DNA from: Bacteroidales bacterium | GTDB lineage: Bacteria > Bacteroidota > Bacteroidia > Bacteroidales > JAFGUD01 | Reading direction: 5' to 3' | DNA length: 35,303 bases | Assembly (NCBI GenBank): GCA_016936595.1 | Contig: JAFGXO010000089.1 | Span: forward strand, 1-35,303 | In this document: positions 1 through 7,414 of the stretch, piece after piece | Position numbering within the stretch: position 1 is the stretch's first letter | Layout: each line of letters starts with the position of its first letter | Notes under the pieces: generated by a model | What the model was told of the DNA's origin: nothing | The model's database searches: none | The model's input: the letters and a program-made list of their open reading frames with translations, nothing else | Position numbers and translations under genes: made by a program

Positions 1-10
1 AAAAAATATT

Positions 11-40
11 AAAACCTCTAATTATTTTAGGGGTTTTTTT
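11..40. terminator. Intrinsic terminator at window start
   Basis: A 10-bp stem (11-20 pairs with 28-37, one T·G wobble) closes a 7-base loop and runs into seven T on the + strand. The A-rich bases before it give a weaker T tail on the - strand, so it may act in both directions. It probably ends a gene lying upstream of the window. Confidence 0.7.
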
Positions 41-161
41 ATACTCATCTTATATTGCTTATTATTAATAACTTTAATGTTAATATGCTGTTTGTGAGTA
101 TTTTACATAAGCGTTACTAGTTTTTATTTAATTAAATTCGGATTTTATGAAAAATTTTTTA

Positions 162-169
162 TATTTTTG
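162..169 (+). promoter_or_regulatory. Candidate -7 box for the GT5-like gene
   Basis: TATTTTTG fits the Bacteroidota -7 consensus TAnnTTTG and lies 43 bases before the ATG at 213. I see no good TTTG -33 element at the right spacing, so the call rests on the -7 box alone in AT-rich DNA. Confidence 0.4.
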
Positions 170-212
170 CAATATTATTAAGTTGATACACACCTTGTAA
201 ATTAAAGTAATT

Positions 213-1034
213 ATGAAAAGAAATATATTGTACGTTTTTCAAGAAATCACCCCATATTTACCCGAAACTAACATGTCAACAACAGGACGCTATCTACCCC
301 AAAAAATTCAAGAGATGGGCAATCAGATTAGAGTTTTTATGCCAAGATATGGATTAGTTAAGGAAAGAAGAAACCAATTGCACGAAGTAATCAGATTATC
401 AGGAATGAACATTGTTGTTAACGATATAGACCATTCATTAATAATCAAAGTTGCCTCAATACAATCTGCCAGAATGCAAGTTTATTTTATTGATAATGAA
501 GATTATTTTCAACGAAAAGCTCTTTTTAAAGACGAAGACGAAAACTTTTTTGAAGATAATGACGAACGAACTATTTTCTTTGCACGAGGTGTGCTTGAAA
601 CAATAAAAAAACTTAGATGGACTCCCGATTTGGTTCACATAAATGGCTGGTTGGGTAGTTTAATTCCTTTATATCTTAGAAAAGCTTACAGCGAAGACCC
701 CATTTTTCATGATACCAAAGTTGTGATTTCTTTATACGAAGATCATTTTTCCGAAAAATTTAATTTAAATATGAAAAAGAAAATTAAAATTGACGGATTT
801 AATGAAACAGATTTAAAAGTATTTGATAATTACGACTATATCAGCCTGATGAAACTTGCAATTAAAAATGCAGATGGTGTTATTCAAGCAGAACAAAATA
901 TTGCTCCTGAATTATTAGAATATATCAAAAAATCTAAAAAAACCTTCCTTCAATATCAAGAAAATGAAAATACTGAAGAACTTTATTCTAATTTTTACGA
1001 TCAAATTTTAGAAGAAGCCAGTGTAAACGCATAA
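213..1034 (+). CDS. Truncated GT5 (glycogen/starch synthase-like) protein, probable pseudoenzyme
   Basis: The 273 residues resemble only the N-terminal GT5 half of glycogen synthase; full enzymes are about 480 residues and the C-terminal nucleotide-sugar Rossmann half is absent. Family landmarks can be located but are altered. The N-terminal loop that normally carries the ADP-glucose-binding KTGGL motif reads PETNMSTTGRYLP (residues 16-29), and the usual H-x-x-D-W segment reads HINGWLGSLIPLYLR (142-156), losing the Asp. From general knowledge, short proteins of this type recur in Bacteroidota next to DUF4270 and glmS, as here, so truncation is likely ancestral rather than a local break. It has its own candidate promoter and a strong terminator at 1042-1084. 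Catalysis is unlikely; a binding or regulatory role is inference. Family assignment is fairly sure, function unknown. Confidence 0.8.
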   Translation: MKRNILYVFQEITPYLPETNMSTTGRYLPQKIQEMGNQIRVFMPRYGLVKERRNQLHEVIRLSGMNIVVNDIDHSLIIKVASIQSARMQVYFIDNEDYFQRKALFKDEDENFFEDNDERTIFFARGVLETIKKLRWTPDLVHINGWLGSLIPLYLRKAYSEDPIFHDTKVVISLYEDHFSEKFNLNMKKKIKIDGFNETDLKVFDNYDYISLMKLAIKNADGVIQAEQNIAPELLEYIKKSKKTFLQYQENENTEELYSNFYDQILEEASVNA

Positions 1035-1041
1035 ATATACT

Positions 1042-1084
1042 TCCGTTAAATATTTTCACTAATAGTATTTAACGGATTTTTTTT
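1042..1084 (+). terminator. Terminator of the GT5-like gene
   Basis: A perfect 11-bp stem (1042-1052 with 1066-1076), 13-base loop and eight T residues, starting 8 bases after the stop codon. It separates this gene from the DUF4270-glmS pair. Confidence 0.9.
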
Positions 1085-1155
1085 GCTTTACTTTTAAAAA
1101 AAAGTTTTTTTGTTTTAATTAACTTATTAATAATCAGTAGTAACAAAATATTTTT

Positions 1156-1163
1156 TAATTTTG
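1156..1163 (+). promoter_or_regulatory. Candidate -7 box for DUF4270-glmS
   Basis: TAATTTTG matches TAnnTTTG and predicts a transcript start near 1170, 16 bases before the ATG at 1186. No clear -33 element is seen. Confidence 0.45.
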
Positions 1164-1185
1164 CCGACTAACTAATTTTTTTGAC

Positions 1186-2493
1186 ATGAAAAAAACATTT
1201 TTCTTTTTAGCTGTGGTGCTCATTTTTAGCATTTTTTACAGCTGCAATGAACGTTATAATATTGGATCTAACATTCTTCCTAATAACGATTTTTTAAATA
1301 TTAATATCATCGACACTGTTGAGGTATTTTTAACTACCGAACAATCAATGCCAATAATATCAACTAACCCTAATTATTTGCTTGTTGGGCAACATGATGA
1401 CCCTCTTTTTGGAATAACAGATGCTTCTTTTATGACACAATTCAGACAAACCAGTTATCCTCTTTGGGGTGATACAGCTATTTTAGACTCCGTGTGTATT
1501 ATTTTACCTTTAGCTATAGACGATGATTATTATTACGGTAATAATTCAAACGCAGAACTTAATCTGTCTGTTTACGAAGTTATTGATACCATAAATAAAA
1601 CAGCATATTCTGATCAAAATCCAAACGATTACACCGATTACAATTTATTGGGAGAAACTGATGTTTATAAAAAACATTTTTGGGGCAAACGAGTTAATGA
1701 CGAAGGAGATACTGTTGATGTTGATTCTTTGGCACTTGTTATTAGATTAGATGATGCTTTTGGTCAAAGATTGATTGATGATACTGATGGGTATTTTGAA
1801 AATTCTGTTTCATATTTTCACGAAATATTTAAAGGCGTTTATATAACCAATAATTCCGATGATCCGGGCATTTATCGCATAAATACCGATAATACCTCTA
1901 ACCAAAATTTTGGCTTGGTTATTTTTTATCATTTTGCTCATTCTCAGAATATTGAACGGGATTTTTGCCTACCTCTTTCAACTTCGTGCGGGCGTTTTAA
2001 TATGTTCTCTCACGATTATACTAATGCCGTATTTTATGATCAATTACAAGACAGTACAATTATTGATCAAAATGCTTATTTGCAAGCTATGGGCGGAACT
2101 ATGGTTAAATTTTCGGCTCCCGGTTTGTTAAATTTAGACAGTATGGTAATTAATAAAGCCGAGTTAATTTTTAAAACTAATTCCTCATTAGCCGGTGATT
2201 TTAGTCCTCTTAATGAAATTTGGCTTGCAGGAGTTGATACCGGACAAACAATTGTTCGTTTTCAAGAGTTTTATGCTTCCACCTACCAGGGGGCTATTAT
2301 TGATAATCAAGAATATAAATTTGATGTTACTCGTATTATGCAAAGTTATATAGACGGGTTATATCAAAACAGTTTTTTTGATTTTTATTTAATGGATTTA
2401 AGCGGAGCTTCTGCTTTTAATCGTTCTGTTATTACTAATGGAAATAATAATAATCCTCCAAAAATAGTTATAACATATACTAAAATTCAGTAA
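1186..2493 (+). CDS. DUF4270 family lipoprotein
   Basis: A 435-residue exported lipoprotein. Residues 1-19 are a signal peptide (MKKT, hydrophobic core) ending in the lipobox FYSC with acceptor Cys20. The mature start (ERYNIGSNILPNNDF), an early segment on reaching a target value (VGQHDDPLFGITDASFMTQ) and the C-terminal NNNNPPKIVITYT strand fit the DUF4270 family, which is almost confined to Bacteroidota and has no firmly assigned role. The long, Asp/Asn-rich, strand-forming sequence suggests a beta-rich periplasmic or surface protein. It lies 19 bases before glmS and probably shares its transcript, an arrangement I recall as common in the phylum. A link to cell-wall amino-sugar supply is only suggested by this position. 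Confidence 0.85.
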   Translation: MKKTFFFLAVVLIFSIFYSCNERYNIGSNILPNNDFLNINIIDTVEVFLTTEQSMPIISTNPNYLLVGQHDDPLFGITDASFMTQFRQTSYPLWGDTAILDSVCIILPLAIDDDYYYGNNSNAELNLSVYEVIDTINKTAYSDQNPNDYTDYNLLGETDVYKKHFWGKRVNDEGDTVDVDSLALVIRLDDAFGQRLIDDTDGYFENSVSYFHEIFKGVYITNNSDDPGIYRINTDNTSNQNFGLVIFYHFAHSQNIERDFCLPLSTSCGRFNMFSHDYTNAVFYDQLQDSTIIDQNAYLQAMGGTMVKFSAPGLLNLDSMVINKAELIFKTNSSLAGDFSPLNEIWLAGVDTGQTIVRFQEFYASTYQGAIIDNQEYKFDVTRIMQSYIDGLYQNSFFDFYLMDLSGASAFNRSVITNGNNNNPPKIVITYTKIQ

Positions 2494-2512
2494 TCTTTTT
2501 AAATTAGTTATT

Positions 2513-4351
2513 ATGTGTGGAATAGTAGGTTACATAGGACGTAAAAGAGCTTATCCGATTTTGTTAAACGGATTAAAGAGATTAGAATATAGGGGTTATG
2601 ATTCTGCCGGAGTTGCAGTTTTTGAGAACAAAGAAATAATTTCGTATAAAAAACAAGGAAAAGTTTCTGAACTCGAAGACATGCTTGCCGACACTAAAAT
2701 TAATTCCAATATAGGTATAGGTCACACTCGCTGGGCTACACACGGCGAACCTAACGATGTTAACGCTCACCCGCATACTTCTCAAAACGGAATTTTTACA
2801 ATGATCCATAACGGAATTATTGAAAATTTTGAACGATTAAAATCAAAATTAGCCACTCGTGGTTATAGCTGTAATTCCGAAACGGATACAGAAGTTTTAG
2901 TTAATTTAATCGAATATATTTACACAAAAGGAAATATTAGTGCCGAATTAGCTGTTCGTTTAGCATTATCAAAAGTGATTGGAGCATACGGAATTGTTGT
3001 TATGTGCAAAAATGAACCGGATAAATTAATTGCCGCACGAAAGGGTAGTCCGCTTGTTATTGGAATTGGTAAAAACGAATATTATATTGCCTCCGATGCT
3101 ACTCCTATTGTTGAATATACAAAAAGTGTTATTTATTTGGATAACGATAATCTTGCTATTATCAAACGAAATCAACTTACTCTAAAAACAATTGATAACA
3201 CCGAATTTGAACCTGAAATTCAAAAAATAGATATTGGAATTGATGCCATTGAAAAAGGAGGTTTTGATCATTTTATGCTTAAAGAAATATTTGAGCAACC
3301 ACAATCAATAAAAGATACTTTTAGAGGTCGTATAAAATCAGATTTTTCAGATATACGTTTGGGAGGCTTAAGTGATGTTTTTCCAAAATTAGTTAATGCA
3401 AAAAGAATAATAATTATTGCTTGTGGAACTTCGTGGCACGCCGGATTAGTTGGCGAATATTTAATTGAAGAATTTGCCCGTATTCCGGTAGAAGTAGAAT
3501 ATGGCTCTGAATTTAGATACAGAAATCCGGTTATTAATTCCGACGACATAGTTATAGCTATTAGCCAGAGCGGCGAAACAGCTGATACTTTGGCAGCTAT
3601 AGAAATGGCTCGCAAAAATGGAGCAACCGTAATAGGTATATGCAACGTTGTTGGTTCGTCAATTCCTCGCGAAACAGATGCCGGAGTTTATACTCACGCC
3701 GGACCCGAGATTGGTGTTGCTTCTACAAAAGCATTTACTGCTCAGGTTACTGTTTTAAACATGTTGGCATTTTTATTAGGCAAAAAAAGAGGCGTTATTT
3801 CACAAGAAAGATTTGAATTTTTAGTGAAAAAATTATCTGAAATTCCTCAAAAAATAGAACAAGTTTTAAAAACAAACGATCAAATAAAAAAAATAGCAGA
3901 GCTATATAAAAATTCAACTAATTTTTTGTATCTCGGAAGGGGCGTTCAGTTTCCCGTAGCTCTCGAAGGAGCTTTAAAATTAAAAGAAATCTCTTACATT
4001 CACGCCGAAGGTTATCCTGCCGCCGAAATGAAACACGGACCTATTGCTTTAATTGACGAAAATATGCCCGTTGTTTTTATTGCAACCAAGGATAAAACTT
4101 ACGATAAAATTGTTTCTAATATTCAAGAAATTAAAGCTCGCAAGGGTGTTGTTATCGCAGTAGTTACCGAAGGCGATACAGCAATTAAAAATTTAGCCGA
4201 TCACGTTATTGAAATACCCGACACCGAAGAAGCTTTAGGACATTTGTTGAGTGTTGTTCCGTTACAACTTTTATCGTATCATATAGCTGTTTTGCGTAAT
4301 TGTAATGTTGATCAGCCCCGAAATTTAGCAAAATCTGTAACTGTAGAATAG
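2513..4351 (+). CDS. glmS: Glutamine--fructose-6-phosphate aminotransferase (isomerizing)
   Basis: Makes glucosamine-6-phosphate from fructose-6-phosphate and glutamine, the entry step to UDP-GlcNAc for peptidoglycan and LPS; cytoplasmic. The 612-residue length is normal. The start is fixed by MCGIVGYIG: Cys2 is the N-terminal nucleophile of the class II glutaminase domain (about 1-220), which also shows HTRWATHG and the NGIIENF segment. Two SIS sugar-isomerase domains follow, with IACGTSWHAG and SQSGETADT in the first and LGRGVQFPVALEGALKLKE in the second. The C-terminus KSVTVE is the conserved active-site tail. It is probably cotranscribed with the DUF4270 gene and ends at the hairpin at 4390-4416. 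No ribozyme or riboswitch leader is present in the 19-base gap. Confidence 0.98.
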   Translation: MCGIVGYIGRKRAYPILLNGLKRLEYRGYDSAGVAVFENKEIISYKKQGKVSELEDMLADTKINSNIGIGHTRWATHGEPNDVNAHPHTSQNGIFTMIHNGIIENFERLKSKLATRGYSCNSETDTEVLVNLIEYIYTKGNISAELAVRLALSKVIGAYGIVVMCKNEPDKLIAARKGSPLVIGIGKNEYYIASDATPIVEYTKSVIYLDNDNLAIIKRNQLTLKTIDNTEFEPEIQKIDIGIDAIEKGGFDHFMLKEIFEQPQSIKDTFRGRIKSDFSDIRLGGLSDVFPKLVNAKRIIIIACGTSWHAGLVGEYLIEEFARIPVEVEYGSEFRYRNPVINSDDIVIAISQSGETADTLAAIEMARKNGATVIGICNVVGSSIPRETDAGVYTHAGPEIGVASTKAFTAQVTVLNMLAFLLGKKRGVISQERFEFLVKKLSEIPQKIEQVLKTNDQIKKIAELYKNSTNFLYLGRGVQFPVALEGALKLKEISYIHAEGYPAAEMKHGPIALIDENMPVVFIATKDKTYDKIVSNIQEIKARKGVVIAVVTEGDTAIKNLADHVIEIPDTEEALGHLLSVVPLQLLSYHIAVLRNCNVDQPRNLAKSVTVE

Positions 4352-4382
4352 TTTTTTGTTTAAAAATTATTGAATTATTAAG

Positions 4383-4423
4383 AAAAAAAGAGGAGAAAAT
4401 GATTAAATTTCTCCTCCTTTTTT
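4383..4423. terminator. Bidirectional terminator between glmS and the 154-aa gene
   Basis: A 9-bp perfect stem (4390-4398 with 4408-4416) has a 9-base loop. Six T follow on the + strand and seven A precede it, which gives a T tail on the - strand. The right arm is the last coding part (Gly-Glu-Ile) of the opposing gene and its stop codon lies in the loop. Confidence 0.88.
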
Positions 4424-4867
4424 CATCACAACATTTTTAAGATAATTCTCAAATCGGTGAACCGATAAAAGAGTGCTACCAAGATAAAATCCCCAAATAA
4501 TAAAAAGAGCAACCATTCTGAAAGCGAAATTAGGAAAAATACCTAAAGCAGGTATTAAAGAAAAAAGCAAAGCGATAACAAAAAATTCCCAAAAGAAAAT
4601 TTTGTAGCTAATGTAAGTTCCTCTACCAATAATTTTAAAAGAAATTTCTCCTTTATAAATAGGATTAAAAACATTAAATCCATTCCATACAAAACGGAAA
4701 ATATTTCCAACAAATTTGATTTTTTTTTCTTCTACCAAAATATTTTTCATGTACGAATTTCGTAAATCATTAACAATTTCAGCAGATAATAACTCGTGGA
4801 AAGTTAAGGGCTTATCTTTTGATTGAACTCGTTCGGTTTCTTTTATATGTGTGAAAAAATATTTCAT
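4403..4867 (-). CDS. Small membrane protein of unknown function
   Basis: I do not recognise this 154-residue protein. Residues 1-90 are mainly soluble and mixed-charge (MKYFFTHIKETERVQSKDKPLTFHELLSAEIVNDLRNSY). Two hydrophobic helices follow, at about 91-112 (FFWEFFVIALLFSLIPALGIF) and 115-137 (FAFRMVALFIIWGFYLGSTLL), then a short basic tail. It has no signal peptide, so it is probably an inner-membrane hairpin protein. It converges on glmS, shares its terminator and diverges from the DUF4197 gene across 81 bases. Composition resembles its neighbours, so it looks native. The ORF is well bounded, with an ATG start. Confidence 0.72.
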   Translation of the reverse strand: MKYFFTHIKETERVQSKDKPLTFHELLSAEIVNDLRNSYMKNILVEEKKIKFVGNIFRFVWNGFNVFNPIYKGEISFKIIGRGTYISYKIFFWEFFVIALLFSLIPALGIFPNFAFRMVALFIIWGFYLGSTLLSVHRFENYLKNVVMKKGGEI

Positions 4868-4890
4868 TTGCGATTGTCGAAAAATTTCAA

Positions 4891-4922
4891 TTTGTAAAAT
4901 AAAGAAAAATCTTGTAAATTTG
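4891..4922 (+). promoter_or_regulatory. Promoter of the DUF4197-birA-acyltransferase set
   Basis: TTTG (4891-4894), a 20-base spacer and TAAATTTG (4915-4922) give a full Bacteroidota -33/-7 promoter. Transcription should start near 4929, about 20 bases before the ATG at 4949. Confidence 0.68.
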
Positions 4923-4948
4923 AAAATACAATTTTTAAAAAAATAATT

Positions 4949-5743
4949 ATGACACGCAAATTTAGTATTTTTAGTGTTGTTTTAGCAATTGTTCTTATTT
5001 TTAATTCTTGCGATTTATTAGAAAATCAGGAATTAACTGAAGATGAGATAGTTAACGGCTTAAAAACAGCACTTGAAATGGGCACCGATACCGCCTGTTC
5101 AGACCTAAATCAACAGGACGGTTACTTTGGTAATAAACTGGTTAAAATTCTTTTGCCACCCGAAGCCGATGTTTTATACGATGCTCTCGAAAATTCGTAT
5201 GTTCAGGCTTTAGGTTTTGATGTTTTGCTTGAACAAAAAATTGATTCGGTTATCCTTTCAATTAATAGAGCCGCCGAAGATGTTGCCGCCGAAGCAAAAC
5301 CTATTTTTGTTAACGCTATAACCAGCATGACAATAACAGACGGAATAAATATTTTAAATGGAGCAAATACTTTTGCTTCGTCAAAAGATACTTCTTCCTT
5401 TGATTCGCTTGCAGCTACTCATTTTATGGAATACATGACTCGGGATAACCTTTTTAGTCTTTACGAACCTAAAATTAATGCTGCCCTTAGTAAAGATCTC
5501 GGCTTAGGCTTTTCTGCAAATGAAGCATGGAATGCCCTTTTATTATTTTACAACTATATCTGTACTTTAGTAGGTGCTCTTAATCCGGTTGAAGAAGTTA
5601 ATTTAAGTGAATTTTCTGCAAATAAAGGTTTAGATGGTTTATTCTATTTTGTTGGAAATCAAGAAAAAGACATTCGAGAAAATCCTTACGCATGGGCTTC
5701 TGATATTATCGAAAAAGTTTTTGGTTATGTATATCAGGAATAA
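4949..5743 (+). CDS. DUF4197 family lipoprotein
   Basis: A 264-residue exported lipoprotein with a signal peptide ending in FNSC (Cys21). The mature part matches the DUF4197 pattern: an early EIVNGLKTALEMGTDTACSDL helix, then DGYFGNKLVKILLPPEADVL, a central helical region, and a late NKGLDGLFYFVGNQEKDIRENP segment. It is predicted to be mostly alpha-helical and periplasmic or outer-membrane anchored. The family is widespread in Gram-negatives and its function is unknown to me. It has the best single-gene promoter in this part of the window and is followed after 12 bases by birA, so it probably leads a three-gene operon. Confidence 0.87.
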   Translation: MTRKFSIFSVVLAIVLIFNSCDLLENQELTEDEIVNGLKTALEMGTDTACSDLNQQDGYFGNKLVKILLPPEADVLYDALENSYVQALGFDVLLEQKIDSVILSINRAAEDVAAEAKPIFVNAITSMTITDGINILNGANTFASSKDTSSFDSLAATHFMEYMTRDNLFSLYEPKINAALSKDLGLGFSANEAWNALLLFYNYICTLVGALNPVEEVNLSEFSANKGLDGLFYFVGNQEKDIRENPYAWASDIIEKVFGYVYQE

Positions 5744-5755
5744 AAATTTACAATA

Positions 5756-6502
5756 TTGAATAACTCTATTTTTACAATTGTTAATTTGCCACAGGTAGAT
5801 TCAACAAATAATTATGCGGCAAATTTGCTTAAAAATATGTCTGCCGAACAACTCTGCAATACAGTTGTCCAGGCAGACTTTCAAACAAACGGGCGAGGAG
5901 CTTTTAAAAATTTGTGGGAAAGTAATGCACAAAAAAATTTACTCTTTTCTATAATTATTTGTCCAAAAGTTTATGCCGAAAATCAGTTTGTTATATCTAA
6001 AATAGTATCATTAAGTATTATCGACTATTTGAAATCGAAAAATATTTCAGCTAAAATAAAATGGCCTAATGATATTTTGGTGAATAACGAAAAGATAGCC
6101 GGAATTTTAATTGAAAACTCTGTTACTGGACATAAAATTAGTAGTTCGATAATTGGTATTGGATTAAATGTTAATCAACATAATTTTTTTGGTGATTTTA
6201 AAGCTTCGTCAATTTCATTACTATCTAATAATCAGAAGTTTAATTTAAAAAAAGAATTAATGTTTTTTCTTGATTTTTTTAAAAAATGGATAAATTTTTG
6301 TTCTATAGATAATCAAATTATAGTTGATAAAGCTTATTTTGAAAATCTATTAGGTAGTAATACATTTTTGAATTATCGCGAAAAAAACACAGAATTTCAG
6401 GCTAAAATTATTTCGATAGATGGTTTTGGAAGATTAGTGTTAGAAACTGCTGAAAAAGAACAAAAAATATTTGCATTTAAAGAAGTTGAATTGATTTTAT
6501 AA
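5756..6502 (+). CDS. birA: Biotin--[acetyl-CoA-carboxylase] ligase
   Basis: Activates biotin to biotinyl-AMP and transfers it to the biotin carrier lysine of carboxylases; cytoplasmic. The 248 residues hold only the catalytic LplA/BirA domain and the small C-terminal domain, without the DNA-binding HTH of E. coli BirA, so it should not be a repressor. Visible motifs are VDSTNNYA (residues 14-21), TNGRGAF (the biotinyl-AMP loop), KWPNDILVNNEKIAGILIE and the GIGLNVN turn. The start is a TTG at 5756, since no ATG lies upstream of the required VDSTN motif in this frame; the ATT a few codons on is less likely. It lies 12 bases after DUF4197 and 7 before the acyltransferase. Confidence 0.95.
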   Translation: MNNSIFTIVNLPQVDSTNNYAANLLKNMSAEQLCNTVVQADFQTNGRGAFKNLWESNAQKNLLFSIIICPKVYAENQFVISKIVSLSIIDYLKSKNISAKIKWPNDILVNNEKIAGILIENSVTGHKISSSIIGIGLNVNQHNFFGDFKASSISLLSNNQKFNLKKELMFFLDFFKKWINFCSIDNQIIVDKAYFENLLGSNTFLNYREKNTEFQAKIISIDGFGRLVLETAEKEQKIFAFKEVELIL

Positions 6503-6509
6503 AAATAAA

Positions 6510-7334
6510 ATGGAAGTAAAAGAAAAAGTTGTTGACATAAAATCGGTGTTAAAACAAAGTAAATCAAAGTTTTATAGAAATTTGCCAAATTTTATTGTTA
6601 ACTGGATAAGAAAAGTAGTTAGAGAAGAAGCTTTAAATAATCATCATATTAATAACAAAGAATTAGAAGGCATAGAATATGTAAAAACTGTTTTGTTTGA
6701 TGAGTTTAAGGTAAAATTAAACATTGTTGGACAAGAAAATGTAGATAAAAATAAAAAATATGTTTACATAGCAAATCATCCGCTTGGGGCAATAGATGCA
6801 CTTAGTTTTTTGGTTTTAGTTCATGATATTCACGGAAGTGTAGTTTCGCCATCTAATCAACTTTTTGAGTATATTCCTAATCTTCATTCACTTATAGTAG
6901 GAATAAATGTGTTTGGGCAAAACACTAAAGAAAAAGCAAAACAAGTAAATGATGCTTTTGAATCCGGTGTTCCAATAATGATTTTTCCGGCAGGCGAAGT
7001 GTCCAGAAAAATAGACGGCAAAATAATTGACCCTCAATGGCAAAAAACTTTTGTTACAAAAGCTCTTCAGTACAATAGAGATATTGTGCCGGTTCATATT
7101 ACTGGGCAAAATTCTAAAAAATTTTACAGAACTGCTAAAATCAGAAAATTTTTTGGCATAAAAATGTACATCGAAACAATGCTTTTGCCTCAGGAGATTT
7201 TTAAACAAATTGGCTCTGAATTAACTTTAACTATTGGTAAACCATTTAGTTCAGATGAAATAAGAACTTCTAAAATTTCACATGTTGAATGGGCCGAAAA
7301 AATAAAACAATATGTTTATGCTTTAGCAAAATAA
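6510..7334 (+). CDS. PlsC-superfamily acyltransferase (lysolipid type)
   Basis: A 274-residue acyltransferase of the LPLAT superfamily. Motif I is NHPLGAID, the NHxxxxD catalytic His/Asp pair; motif III is FPAGEVSRK in place of the usual FPEGTRS. Conserved stretches such as RDIVPVHITGQNSKKFY and FFGIKMYIETMLLP place it with enzymes that acylate lyso-aminolipids or are annotated as hemolysin/glycerol acyltransferases, rather than classical PlsC. From general knowledge, the Bacteroides glycine-lipid O-acyltransferase GlsA has motifs of this kind; this gene is a candidate, but no GlsB-type N-acyltransferase lies beside it. There is no strong membrane helix, so it probably binds the inner face of the membrane. 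It is likely the last gene of the operon starting at 4949. Confidence 0.85.
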   Translation: MEVKEKVVDIKSVLKQSKSKFYRNLPNFIVNWIRKVVREEALNNHHINNKELEGIEYVKTVLFDEFKVKLNIVGQENVDKNKKYVYIANHPLGAIDALSFLVLVHDIHGSVVSPSNQLFEYIPNLHSLIVGINVFGQNTKEKAKQVNDAFESGVPIMIFPAGEVSRKIDGKIIDPQWQKTFVTKALQYNRDIVPVHITGQNSKKFYRTAKIRKFFGIKMYIETMLLPQEIFKQIGSELTLTIGKPFSSDEIRTSKISHVEWAEKIKQYVYALAK

Positions 7335-7414
7335 AGCACTATTTATTGTGTTTAAATTTGATAATTTGAATATTTTTTCTATAAAAATTTGCAAACTCAT
7401 AAAATATTAGCCTT

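Noticed and set aside
2494-2512. glmS ribozyme or riboswitch leader
   Set aside because: Only 19 bases separate the DUF4270 stop from glmS, too short for any known structured leader.
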